From: Bacillota bacterium
GTDB lineage: Bacteria; Bacillota; Clostridia; Oscillospirales; Ruminococcaceae
Assembly: GCA_023433405.1 (NCBI GenBank)
Contig: JAEZCT010000083.1
Location: 62,001 to 126,000 of the forward strand
Direction: 5' to 3'
Length of the DNA: 64,000 nt
How positions within the stretch are numbered: the first letter of the stretch is position 1; the number at the start of each line of letters is the position of its first letter. Positions 51,298-59,407 of the stretch are shown piece after piece. The position numbers were made by a program, and so were the translations under genes. The notes under the pieces are model-generated. The model was given only the letters and a program-made list of their open reading frames with translations. It did no database searches and had not been told where the DNA came from.

Positions 51298-52257
51298 ATG
51301 AAAACAATAACGGCGATACCTGCAGGAATTGTACAACACCCCGTACCGAAAAAGAAGCTGAGCCACGGCGTCAAACTGTTTATAATGATTGTGCCATTTT
51401 TGATATTGGTATTCATCTTCTCTTATTTTCCGCTTTATGGGTGGATCTACGCATTTTATGAGTACAAACCACCGCTTAGGCTTTCACAATGTCCCTTTGT
51501 AGGGTTTCAGTGGTTTGAAATGCTGTTTCGCACCCCCATGCAGGTGCAGCAAATTATGAAGGTCTTAACCAATACCTTTGCAATTAGCGGACTGAACATA
51601 TTGGTTTCCTTTTTGCCGGTTGCATTCGCGATATTTTTAACTGAAATCAAGGTGAAATGGTTTAAAAGCATGGTGCAGACCCTGACTACAATTCCAAACT
51701 TCATTAGCTGGGTTTTGGTGTATTCGGTGGCGTTCTCCCTGTTTTCCAATTCAGGTATGGCAAACAGCGTGCTGCAATCTCTCGGGCTGATTGATATACC
51801 GATTAAATTCTTGGACAGCGACCAGCAAACCTGGTTGAAAATGGTTGCCTGGAGCACCTGGAAATACCTTGGCTGGAACGCGATTATGTACCTCGCTGCA
51901 ATCTCGGGCATAGACCAGGAGCAGTATGAGGCGGCAAGGGTGGACGGTGCGGGGCGCTTTCGTCTGATGTGGCATATCACCTTGCCGGGGCTGATGCCAA
52001 CTTTCTTTGTTCTGCTCATGCTTTCTATCGCAAACTTTTTAAATAACGGGCTTGACCAGTATTACGTTTTTCAAAACGCATTTAACCGCGATAAGATACA
52101 GGTTCTCGACCTTTATGTATACAACATTAGCCTAGGCGGTTCCAACGCCTACTCAATGGGAACAGCGATTAGTATGCTCAAAAGCTTGGTGAGCATTACC
52201 CTTTTGTTCTTCGCTAATCGGCTATCCAAGCTGGTGCGCGGCGAAACCATTGTGTAA
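51298..52257 (+). CDS. ABC sugar transporter permease (LplB type)
   Basis: A 319-residue inner-membrane permease with six predicted helices and the EAA loop E-A-A-R-V-D-G-A-G-R-F-R near residue 213, which docks to an ATPase. Length and N-terminus (P-L-Y-G-W-I-Y-A-F-Y-E-Y) match the LplB/YteP subgroup of carbohydrate uptake transporters that often import oligosaccharides. No ATPase is encoded in the operon; such systems usually share an MsmX-like ATPase. GGGGG lies 8 bases before ATG. Its stop codon is the first part of a palindromic repeat that separates it from the second permease. Confidence 0.93.
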   Translation: MKTITAIPAGIVQHPVPKKKLSHGVKLFIMIVPFLILVFIFSYFPLYGWIYAFYEYKPPLRLSQCPFVGFQWFEMLFRTPMQVQQIMKVLTNTFAISGLNILVSFLPVAFAIFLTEIKVKWFKSMVQTLTTIPNFISWVLVYSVAFSLFSNSGMANSVLQSLGLIDIPIKFLDSDQQTWLKMVAWSTWKYLGWNAIMYLAAISGIDQEQYEAARVDGAGRFRLMWHITLPGLMPTFFVLLMLSIANFLNNGLDQYYVFQNAFNRDKIQVLDLYVYNISLGGSNAYSMGTAISMLKSLVSITLLFFANRLSKLVRGETIV

Positions 52258-52360
52258 TACTAATCTCCTCAAAAAGTGTACAATGGCAGATAAAATCCGC
52301 GTGAAAACCTAAATCAAAGCTTTTCACTTGATTTTTATACACTTTTAATCGGATTAGTAT
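52257..52360 (+). repeat. palindromic repeat family 1, copy 13 (inside ABC operon)
   Basis: 104 bp with ends ATACTAAT/ATTAGTAT. The first base is the last A of the TAA stop of permease 1. Core TAAAATCCGCGTGAAAACC and GCTTTTCACTTGATTTTTAT. It is transcribed as part of the operon. Confidence 0.95.
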
Positions 52361-52390
52361 AAGGTCATAAAGAAAGGGGAGCTGTTTTAA

Positions 52391-53323
52391 GTGTCTGCTG
52401 TAATACATAAAAAGACCATTAGAATTAAGAAAAGCGCCGGAGACCGGTTTTTTATGCTCTTAAATTATGTTATTTTTCTGGCTGTCACCCTTGTTTGCAT
52501 CTATCCGTTTTATTACCTTATCATCAACACCATCAGCGCAAACGACCTGAGCGCCAACGGTGTGATCAATTTTTACCCTCAGAATATGCATATGAGGAAT
52601 TATATTGACGTACTTAAGCTGCGCGGGCTCACGAATGCCGCCATGATTTCGGTGGCAAGAACCGCGGTGGGTACTGTGTTTACCGTTTTCGCCTCAGCGT
52701 TTCTGGGTTTTATGTTTACCCAGCAAAAGATGTGGGGCCGAAAGTTCTGGTACCGTTTTGTGGTGGTTACCATGTACTTTAACGCGGGACTTATTCCGGT
52801 GTTTATTACCTACATCACCATTGGTATGCGCAATACCTTTTGGGTGTATATCATTCCTATGATAGTCCAGCCGTTTTTTATCATACTCGCAAAAACCTAT
52901 ATTGAGTCCATCCCCGCTTCGCTCCAGGAGGCCGCGGAGATTGACGGCGCGGGTGTTTCCACCATTTTTATTAGAATCATCCTTCCCGTGTGCTCCCCCA
53001 TACTTGCCACCATTGCAATCTTTGCGGGCGTAAACCAGTGGAACTCGTTTCAGGACGTACTCCTGTATGTTACGGAGGAAAAGCTGCAGCCCTTGCAGTT
53101 TATCCTTTACAAATACATCAATCAGGCAAATTCACTGGCACAGCTTATCCGAAACAGCCCGGGGCTTAGTATGTCGGATATTGCAAGCCTTGCCACCCGG
53201 CAAAACCCCACCTCGGTCCGCATGACGGTTTCAGTTATTGTGGTATTCCCCATCCTGTTTATCTATCCGTTCTTCCAGCGGTATTTTGTCAAGGGCGTCA
53301 TGATCGGTTCCGTAAAGGGATAG
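52391..53323 (+). CDS. ABC sugar transporter permease (LplC/YtcP type)
   Basis: A 310-residue permease that pairs with the upstream LplB-type protein. Six helices are predicted; the EAA loop is E-A-A-E-I-D-G-A-G-V-S-T near residue 198, and the terminal Q-R-Y-F-V-K-G-V-M-I-G-S-V-K-G is typical of LplC/YtcP members. The start is a GTG at 52391 with AAGGGGAG upstream. A family 1 repeat fills the gap to the first permease. Confidence 0.93.
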   Translation: MSAVIHKKTIRIKKSAGDRFFMLLNYVIFLAVTLVCIYPFYYLIINTISANDLSANGVINFYPQNMHMRNYIDVLKLRGLTNAAMISVARTAVGTVFTVFASAFLGFMFTQQKMWGRKFWYRFVVVTMYFNAGLIPVFITYITIGMRNTFWVYIIPMIVQPFFIILAKTYIESIPASLQEAAEIDGAGVSTIFIRIILPVCSPILATIAIFAGVNQWNSFQDVLLYVTEEKLQPLQFILYKYINQANSLAQLIRNSPGLSMSDIASLATRQNPTSVRMTVSVIVVFPILFIYPFFQRYFVKGVMIGSVKG

Positions 53324-53437
53324 TGTAAAGCGGTTTCGCGCTGCTGATTAACAATCTATAAATAGGTATTCTATTAGCCACGCTGTTCGGGGGCGATGCT
53401 CCTGCAATATAAATGTAACTTAAGGAGGAATATTGAA

Positions 53438-55210
53438 ATGAGGAAAACTTGGGTAAAGCTTTTTTCATGCATCCTTGCGGCTTTGATGCTTGCATCACTG
53501 GCAGCCGGTTGCGCAAATACCCCTGCGACCACATCCTCTGGTTCCAATTCTGCGCCCGTATCCAGCGCAGAGGCCACAAAAGAGTTTTTAACGGTTGATA
53601 TGTTTAACTCGCAGGCAAACTATCAGGGTATTCAAACCGGATGGTTTGGCAAGGTAGTCCAGGACAAATTCAATATGGAGCTTAATCTCATCGCCCCCAA
53701 CGTAGCAGGCGGCGGCGATACCCTGTTCCAAACAAGATCGGCCGCCGGTGAGCTTGGCGATATTATTATGATCGGCTCCGAGAACGGCAGACTGGCCGAC
53801 TGTGTGAAGGCCGGATTGATGTACGATATCACCGACCTGGTAGCCAAGAAGAAAAACCTTACGGATTACCAGATTGCCATTGACAACATAAAGTCGTTAA
53901 TCGGCTCCGACCGCGTGTATGCGATACCCTCTCAGGTATCCACCAATTCTCCCCTTACCCCTTCTGAGGGTCTTGACCTTACATATGGACCGTATGTGCG
54001 CTGGGACTACTATAAGGAGCTAGGCTACCCCGCGCTGAGTACGCTCGAGGACCTTCTTCCCGTGTTAAAGCAGATGCAGGATGCACACCCTACCAGCGAC
54101 ACTGGCAAGAAAACCTATGCGCTGTCTTTGTTTAAGGACTGGGACGGCAACATGATGTGTCTTGCAAAGCAGCCAGCCTGCTTCTACGGCGTGGATGAGC
54201 AGTACTTTACGCTGCTTGCGCCGGACGGCACAACCCAGGCTATTATTGACGAAGATTCGCTTTATGTCAGAGCGCTTAAATTCTACTTCCAGGCAAATCA
54301 GCTTGGTCTGATGGACCCCGATTCCACCACCCAAAACTACGACACCCTTTACACCAAGTATCAGGATGGCGCGGTACTCTTCTCACCGTGGCCGTGGCTT
54401 GGTCAGGCGGCTTATAATACCGTAGACAACAAGGCGGCCGGCAAGGGCTTTATGATGGCACCCGTACAAGACCTTGAAATCTTTTCCTACGGCTGCAACC
54501 CCCTTGGCAACAAGTATGTCATTGGTGTGGGCAGCAAGGCCGAAGACCCCGAAAGAATGGTGGACTTCATTGACTGGATGTATTCCCCCGAAGGCCTGAT
54601 GTACTCCTGCGCACAGGTTAACAGCACCTGCGGACCGGAAAACCTCACTTGGGAGAAGGGCACAGACGGCAGGCCTGTTCTCACCGAATTTGGCAAAAAG
54701 GTATTCTCCGGTGATACCGAGGCCCTAATGCCCGATGGGTGGGGCGGCGGCACCTATAAGGACGGTATGTCTCAGCTGAACTACATGGCGGTTTCCACCA
54801 TGGATATCAACCCCTTAAACGGCGCTCCCTACAACTACACCATGTGGGAAACCTACCTTGAGGCGAACGTTACCCCGCTTGATACCGACTGGCAGGCTGC
54901 CATGAAGGCAAAGACCACAATCGATTATTTAAAACAGCATGACGGATATGTGGTGGCGGCAGGCAACGGCTACATCGCCCCAACCATCCCCGCCGATGTT
55001 GACGCAATTCGCGTACAGTGTAAGGATATCATCATCGCCGAATCCTGGAAGATGGTATTTGCCAAAAATCAGGCGGAGTTTGACAGCCTTCTTAAGGGAA
55101 TGCAGGATACCGTCAAGGGTCTTGGCATCGACACTGTTCTAAACTATGAAAAAACCGTAACCGACGCGATGACCGCAGCCCGTAAAGAGGCCGTAGCAAA
55201 CGCGAAATAG
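53438..55210 (+). CDS. extracellular solute-binding lipoprotein (LplA-like)
   Basis: A 590-residue binding protein of the large LplA/YtcQ type that works with LplB/LplC permeases. It has a lipoprotein signal (L-A-S-L-A-A-G-C near residue 24), a Ser/Thr-rich linker, then the ligand-binding domains, including V-R-W-D-Y-Y-K-E-L-G-Y-P near residue 200, typical of oligosaccharide-binding members. The start at 53438 is set by AAGGAGG 9 bases upstream. Last gene of the operon, followed by a hairpin. The substrate is unknown; related systems carry acidic or complex polysaccharide fragments. Confidence 0.93.
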   Translation: MRKTWVKLFSCILAALMLASLAAGCANTPATTSSGSNSAPVSSAEATKEFLTVDMFNSQANYQGIQTGWFGKVVQDKFNMELNLIAPNVAGGGDTLFQTRSAAGELGDIIMIGSENGRLADCVKAGLMYDITDLVAKKKNLTDYQIAIDNIKSLIGSDRVYAIPSQVSTNSPLTPSEGLDLTYGPYVRWDYYKELGYPALSTLEDLLPVLKQMQDAHPTSDTGKKTYALSLFKDWDGNMMCLAKQPACFYGVDEQYFTLLAPDGTTQAIIDEDSLYVRALKFYFQANQLGLMDPDSTTQNYDTLYTKYQDGAVLFSPWPWLGQAAYNTVDNKAAGKGFMMAPVQDLEIFSYGCNPLGNKYVIGVGSKAEDPERMVDFIDWMYSPEGLMYSCAQVNSTCGPENLTWEKGTDGRPVLTEFGKKVFSGDTEALMPDGWGGGTYKDGMSQLNYMAVSTMDINPLNGAPYNYTMWETYLEANVTPLDTDWQAAMKAKTTIDYLKQHDGYVVAAGNGYIAPTIPADVDAIRVQCKDIIIAESWKMVFAKNQAEFDSLLKGMQDTVKGLGIDTVLNYEKTVTDAMTAARKEAVANAK

Positions 55211-55238
55211 CCTTAATTTCGAATAATAGAATACAAGC

Positions 55239-55280
55239 GCAAAGGATGTCAGCCGACAATTGCCGGTTGGCATCCTTTGC
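55239..55280. terminator. hairpin between convergent genes
   Basis: Stem GCAAAGGATGTCAGCCG/CGGTTGGCATCCTTTGC (two wobble pairs) with a short loop. No T run, so it may be a weak bidirectional terminator or mRNA end protector. Confidence 0.6.
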
Positions 55281-55306
55281 TGCATGTTAAAGCGCGTTTT
55301 CTACAC

Positions 55307-56566
55307 CTAATCGATAAAATACGCAGGGTTATAAAAGCGGGAATCCACATTGACAAGGTCGCTGTAATACACAAAGCAGTCGGGGGAATTTTGAGCAAGC
55401 TTGAGGGTTTGCGTGTCGGTTAAAATCAGGCTGTGATTAAAGCTGTCGTCTGTCTGGCGAAAGCGTCCGGTGCGAACCTGAATTACTCCGCCAAGTTCGA
55501 GGGCGCGAATGCCATCTACAGCCGTGCCGTGCATTCCGGTTGACGCGGAGCCCTTCTTTTCAATGGCATAATCCCAGAAATAGCCCACATTCTCCCATGC
55601 GGGTGAGCCGCCGCCGCTACCCCCAAACCAGTCGTCGGTCATGGGCGCACCTAAAGAAATTTTAGCAAGATCCCCGCTGCCAAAGCCAAACCATACGCAT
55701 TGGGAAATAAAGTTGGCACAATTGCCCATCCAGTCGCCAATATCGTAAAACACGGGGTTGGTTTTTTCGGTGTACGCCTCGGCATATGCGGCGGCACGCG
55801 CCCCGTCAAACACATAGGCGCCTTTCGCAGCGGCAGGTGGCTTATCCGTGCTTACGCGAGCAAATTCCTCTTGAAGGTCGGCAAGCAGCTGCTCCTCGTC
55901 GGGCAGCTCCAGGTTGCCGCTGCGAAACCGCCGCACCGAACCCGGGAAATAATGAAAGGTAATCTTCCACATGCCGTCTACCTGCTGGAGTCTCATGGTA
56001 TGCTGCGCGTTCATCGCCATCAAGGGCGGATATGCGTTACCCTTCTCACCGGTTATGGTAAAGTGCAGCACCATCTGATTGTCGTCGTCCAGCCCGCGAT
56101 TGCGCCAAAACTCCATACGCCCATCCTCCGGGGTTTGCTCAAAGGTAATGGTATAGGGAAACTGGCGGGTTTCCACATAGCACAGGTCGTTCTCCGCAAT
56201 CAGGCGCCGGCGCATTGTCAATGCTTGCAGCCAAACCAGCGCGTTGCGGTTGCGCGACTCCCCGGAATCCACCAGTGTGCTGATATCAACATAGCGCATA
56301 TTGGTGTAAATATCGTATTGCAGGCGAAAGAACTCCGCCACCGTTTCCTGCGGGGTGAGATAATGGTCGGGAATATATACGGTACCCCCTTGAGCAAGGG
56401 CGGGGGCTTCCTCCGGCTTATCGTCGGTTATTTTCTCCGACGCAGTCGCCGCCGGCTGCGACACTGCGGGAATCTCTGCCTCAGGGGGTGTGCGGCGTTC
56501 TCCGCTGCCGCATCCGGTAAGCAGGAGTGTCGCGCACAACAGGCAGGGGAACAGTTGCTTCGTCAT
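55307..56566 (-). CDS. amidase-domain lipoprotein (amidase_6 type)
   Basis: A 419-residue exported protein. ATG at 56566 gives a lipoprotein signal (P-C-L-L-C-A-T-L-L-L-T-G-C) and has AAAGGATGG upstream. After a Pro/Ala/Glu-rich linker comes a region of about 170 residues resembling an N-terminal adaptor, then a putative amidase domain from about residue 255: A-A-A-Y-A-E-A-Y near 260, the probable catalytic Cys283 in G-N-C-A-N-F-I-S-Q-C, and His in F-N-H-S-L-I-L-T near 375. This matches the amidase_6 fold (PF12671) often found in spore- or cell-wall-related proteins. The substrate, probably a peptide or peptidoglycan bond, is unproven. Confidence 0.85.
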   Translation of the reverse strand: MTKQLFPCLLCATLLLTGCGSGERRTPPEAEIPAVSQPAATASEKITDDKPEEAPALAQGGTVYIPDHYLTPQETVAEFFRLQYDIYTNMRYVDISTLVDSGESRNRNALVWLQALTMRRRLIAENDLCYVETRQFPYTITFEQTPEDGRMEFWRNRGLDDDNQMVLHFTITGEKGNAYPPLMAMNAQHTMRLQQVDGMWKITFHYFPGSVRRFRSGNLELPDEEQLLADLQEEFARVSTDKPPAAAKGAYVFDGARAAAYAEAYTEKTNPVFYDIGDWMGNCANFISQCVWFGFGSGDLAKISLGAPMTDDWFGGSGGGSPAWENVGYFWDYAIEKKGSASTGMHGTAVDGIRALELGGVIQVRTGRFRQTDDSFNHSLILTDTQTLKLAQNSPDCFVYYSDLVNVDSRFYNPAYFID

Positions 56567-56888
56567 AGTGAAACCATCCTTTCTAATGGCGAATATCATG
56601 CTGCGTTTTTGTGCAACCACTAACACAATTATGTTCCAATCAGTATAGCATATTCCCTTAAAAAGCTCTACACGGGAGGAAGACCTTCAAAAACAAACTC
56701 GGGCATGAGGCGAAGTATGTCTTGACGCATGATAAGCAAAATGAAATCATTAATTATCATAATAACGCTGATAAAAAATGATAAAAACTGTTTTAATGTA
56801 ATAAGATACCCTAAAATACCCTATAAAAAACGTTTTTTCGCCTTCCAATCTATACAAAACCCGACGCTCAAAATGTGCTATATCACAA

Positions 56889-56917
56889 TTGATTTTTCGT
56901 CAGCCTTCGGGTACAAT
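56889..56917 (+). promoter_or_regulatory. promoter of the chemoreceptor gene
   Basis: TTGATT (56889-56894), 17-bp spacer, TACAAT (56912-56917). Confidence 0.6.
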
Positions 56918-57157
56918 AAAATTGCTAAAAGATAGTAGGAAGCTAGGTGCAATTTTTACAGTTTCACCTTGGTTTTTCAGTGTGGCTTAAGAATACAGGG
57001 CTTTTTCAGGGGTTTTTAGCAGGAAAGATTACCATGCTTTTACTTTGCATCTAAAGGCGCTATGCAACAATAATACCGCTTCTACGCTCCTTTGGCTCTT
57101 GCTTGAAACCGTAATTTAGCGTCTATTCTTCTGTATTCCTGCTCATACGTTCCCAGC

Positions 57158-57178
57158 TTCCCCCTGCGGCAGGGGGAA
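57158..57178 (+). promoter_or_regulatory. stable hairpin in the chemoreceptor leader
   Basis: TTCCCCCTG-CGG-CAGGGGGAA, nine perfect base pairs around a 3-base loop, about 75 nt before the start codon. There is no T run after it. Confidence 0.45.
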
Positions 57179-57251
57179 ACGAGTTACCCTGCCGTTAGCC
57201 GCACAGTGTTTGATACTTACTCCTCAAACACGGAAAGGAAAGGTCGACAGT

Positions 57252-58907
57252 ATGGTCAAAAGGTCTTTGATAGCTAAAATGCTGCTGCTCATTTTCCTCC
57301 CAACGTTATTTATGCTAACTCTTTGTGGTGCAGTGGTTACTTTTCTTGCGATGGATTCTGTGGAGGATACCGTCAAAAGCAACATTGCCGCCCAAAACAG
57401 GCTCATCGCAACGCAGCTCTCCTCCACCAACAACCAGCTCACCTCCTTTGATTGGATAAAGGAAAGCGGCTATACCGAAATCAATCACTTTGTGGTGTAT
57501 GATTCGTTCAACACCATTTTGTTCTCATCCGATGAAGCGGACACCGGCAAGCAAATCGGCGATTTGTTTAAGGATGCTAGCGCCCTCACCTCCCTGACTC
57601 AAAACGCGGGAGTGCCGGAGATGAGCGTGGTAAAGGGCAATCCATCCATTTGTGTGATTAACCCGATTGACGGAGCCAACGCCAGCTTTATGACACTGGT
57701 ACCTCTCGTACATATCAGCGAAAAATCGGGCTCACTTTCCCGCACTCTGATTCTTGTGTTCGCGGGGATTCTTGCCCTCACCTTTGTTGTGATTATGATC
57801 TCCACGCGGCTCATTATCAAGCCAATCAACAAGCTGAAGGATGCTTCCCTGCAAATTGCGGAAGGCAACTTCTTTGTGACGGTGGATGTCCGTTCCAAGG
57901 ATGAAATCGGCCAGCTGGCTGCGGCAATTAAACGGATTGTACAGCGGCTTAGCAACTATGTGCTGTATATTGATGAAATTACCGAGGTGCTTACCTCCGT
58001 ATCGGCGGGTGACCTCACCTACTCGCTGCGCAACGATTACATCGGCGAGTTTGCCAGCATTAAGGATGCGCTGCTAAAGATATCCGATTCGCTCAACAAG
58101 ACCATGTCGGGTATCAACAACGCCGCCGAGCAGGTCTCCAGCGGCAGCATCCAGGTTTCGGGCGCGTCTCAGGCGCTTTCGCAGGGCTCGACGCAGCAGG
58201 CAAGCGCCATTGAGGAGCTTTCAAGCACCATCCGTGATGTAAACCGCAAGGTGAAGCTGAACGCGGAAAGCGCAAAGGACGCAAACTCCCTTTCGCACCA
58301 GACGGTTGAGAATGTGGAGCGGTGCAGCGAGCTGATGCGCAGCATGCTGGAATCCATGGAGAAAATCAATGACGCGTCCTCCAATATCAAGAAGATTATT
58401 AAGGTCATTGATGATATCTCCTTCCAAACCAACATTCTTGCCCTTAACGCCGCGGTCGAGGCGGCGCGGGCGGGCGCGGCGGGCAAGGGCTTTGCGGTAG
58501 TCGCCGACGAGGTACGCAACCTTGCCACCAAGAGCGCGCAGGCCGCGAAAAACACCACCGAGCTGATTGAGTCCTCCCTCAAGGCAGTGGAGGATGGCGT
58601 GGGTCTTGCGGAAAGAACCGCCTCGGCACTGGAGCAGATTGTGCAGGACGCCAACGATTCCAGTAAGCTGATTGGCGACATTACAATTGCCACCAACGAC
58701 CAGGCCACCGCCGTAATGCAGATTACCCAGGGCGTGGAGCAGATTTCCTCTGTTGTGGAAACAAACTCCGCCACCGCGCAGCAGACCGCCGCCGCCAGCG
58801 AGGAGCTTTCCTCTCAGGCCGACGTGCTCAAGCGCATGACCAGCCATTTTAAGCTCAAGGGCGAGGATGAAGAAACCGAGGAGCACGCGGATTTCTGCAC
58901 GGTCTAG
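57252..58907 (+). CDS. methyl-accepting chemotaxis protein
   Basis: A 551-residue transmembrane chemoreceptor. It has a first membrane helix at about residues 8-32, an extracellular sensor of about 130 residues, a second helix near 165-187 (L-I-L-V-F-A-G-I-L-A-L-T-F), a HAMP linker (about 188-245) and a cytoplasmic coiled-coil signalling domain with the hairpin tip I-D-D-I-S-F-Q-T-N-I-L-A-L-N-A-A-V-E-A-A near residue 390. It controls CheA kinase activity in response to a ligand that cannot be predicted. ATG at 57252 has GGAAAGGAAAGG upstream. No other chemotaxis gene is in the window. A family 1 repeat starts 13 bp after the stop. Confidence 0.95.
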   Translation: MVKRSLIAKMLLLIFLPTLFMLTLCGAVVTFLAMDSVEDTVKSNIAAQNRLIATQLSSTNNQLTSFDWIKESGYTEINHFVVYDSFNTILFSSDEADTGKQIGDLFKDASALTSLTQNAGVPEMSVVKGNPSICVINPIDGANASFMTLVPLVHISEKSGSLSRTLILVFAGILALTFVVIMISTRLIIKPINKLKDASLQIAEGNFFVTVDVRSKDEIGQLAAAIKRIVQRLSNYVLYIDEITEVLTSVSAGDLTYSLRNDYIGEFASIKDALLKISDSLNKTMSGINNAAEQVSSGSIQVSGASQALSQGSTQQASAIEELSSTIRDVNRKVKLNAESAKDANSLSHQTVENVERCSELMRSMLESMEKINDASSNIKKIIKVIDDISFQTNILALNAAVEAARAGAAGKGFAVVADEVRNLATKSAQAAKNTTELIESSLKAVEDGVGLAERTASALEQIVQDANDSSKLIGDITIATNDQATAVMQITQGVEQISSVVETNSATAQQTAAASEELSSQADVLKRMTSHFKLKGEDEETEEHADFCTV

Positions 58908-58919
58908 CCGCACCAGCTT

Positions 58920-59020
58920 ATACTAATCTCCTCAAAAAGAGTCGGTAAAAATCCGCGTGAAAACCCATAAATTAAAGCTTTTCACTTGATTTTTATACTC
59001 TTTTAAGTCGGATATTAGTT
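58920..59020 (+). repeat. palindromic repeat family 1, copy 14 (near consensus)
   Basis: 101 bp starting ATACTAATCTCCTC and ending GGATATTAGTT. It is nearly identical to the copies at 13492 and 33080. Confidence 0.95.
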
Positions 59021-59112
59021 TTAAAGAGATAAAACAAGCTTTGGCAACAGAGATGTTACCAAAGCTTGTTTCATTATACTATACCGAGCACTATGCACAC
59101 ATGGTAAAAGCC

Positions 59113-59271
59113 TTACTGCTCCTCAAAGGAATCCTTGCCTACACCGCAAACGGGGCATACAAAATCATCGGGAACATCCGCCCACTTGGTGCCGGGAGCA
59201 ACGCCGACATCGGGCGCGCCGGACGCTTCGTCATAGGTGTAGCCGCAAACAGAACATACATATTTGGCCAT
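59113..59271 (-). CDS. rubredoxin
   Basis: A 52-residue rubredoxin. The four iron-binding cysteines are C6-S-V-C9-G-Y and C39-P-V-C42-G-V, with the conserved aromatic and acidic segment W-A-D-V-P-D-D-F between them. Rubredoxin is a small one-electron carrier, in anaerobes often linked to oxygen and peroxide detoxification (rubrerythrin, flavodiiron proteins). ATG at 59271 is preceded by AAAGGA. It lies alone between uvrA and the chemoreceptor gene, both of which end toward or after it; no partner gene is near. Confidence 0.95.
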   Translation of the reverse strand: MAKYVCSVCGYTYDEASGAPDVGVAPGTKWADVPDDFVCPVCGVGKDSFEEQ

Positions 59272-59407
59272 AGGTCAAAACCATCCTTTCATTTTGTGTC
59301 CTTTTATGATAGCGGATAAGCGCGCCCGAAGTCTGTGACCGTATCACAAATCCCGCCTGGCACCTTATCGAGCCAACTGTATTAAGTATATCCGACCGGC
59401 GGGAATA

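Larger units (their letters stand above)
56567..57251. other. 685-bp intergenic region with long leader of the chemoreceptor gene
   Basis: A promoter lies at 56889-56917, so the chemoreceptor leader would be about 325 nt. It contains a very stable hairpin TTCCCCCTG/CAGGGGGAA (57158-57178). I looked for c-di-GMP riboswitch motifs and did not find them. The AT-rich left part (56700-56880) contains no supported gene. Confidence 0.5.

Noticed and set aside
56920..57250. c-di-GMP riboswitch in the chemoreceptor leader
   Set aside because: The conserved GEMM core and tetraloop-receptor sequences were not found; only one stable hairpin is present.
2927..59020. Repeats considered as a CRISPR array
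   Set aside because: The copies are spread over 56 kb, are palindromic over their whole length, occur in both orientations and have no regular spacers or cas genes.
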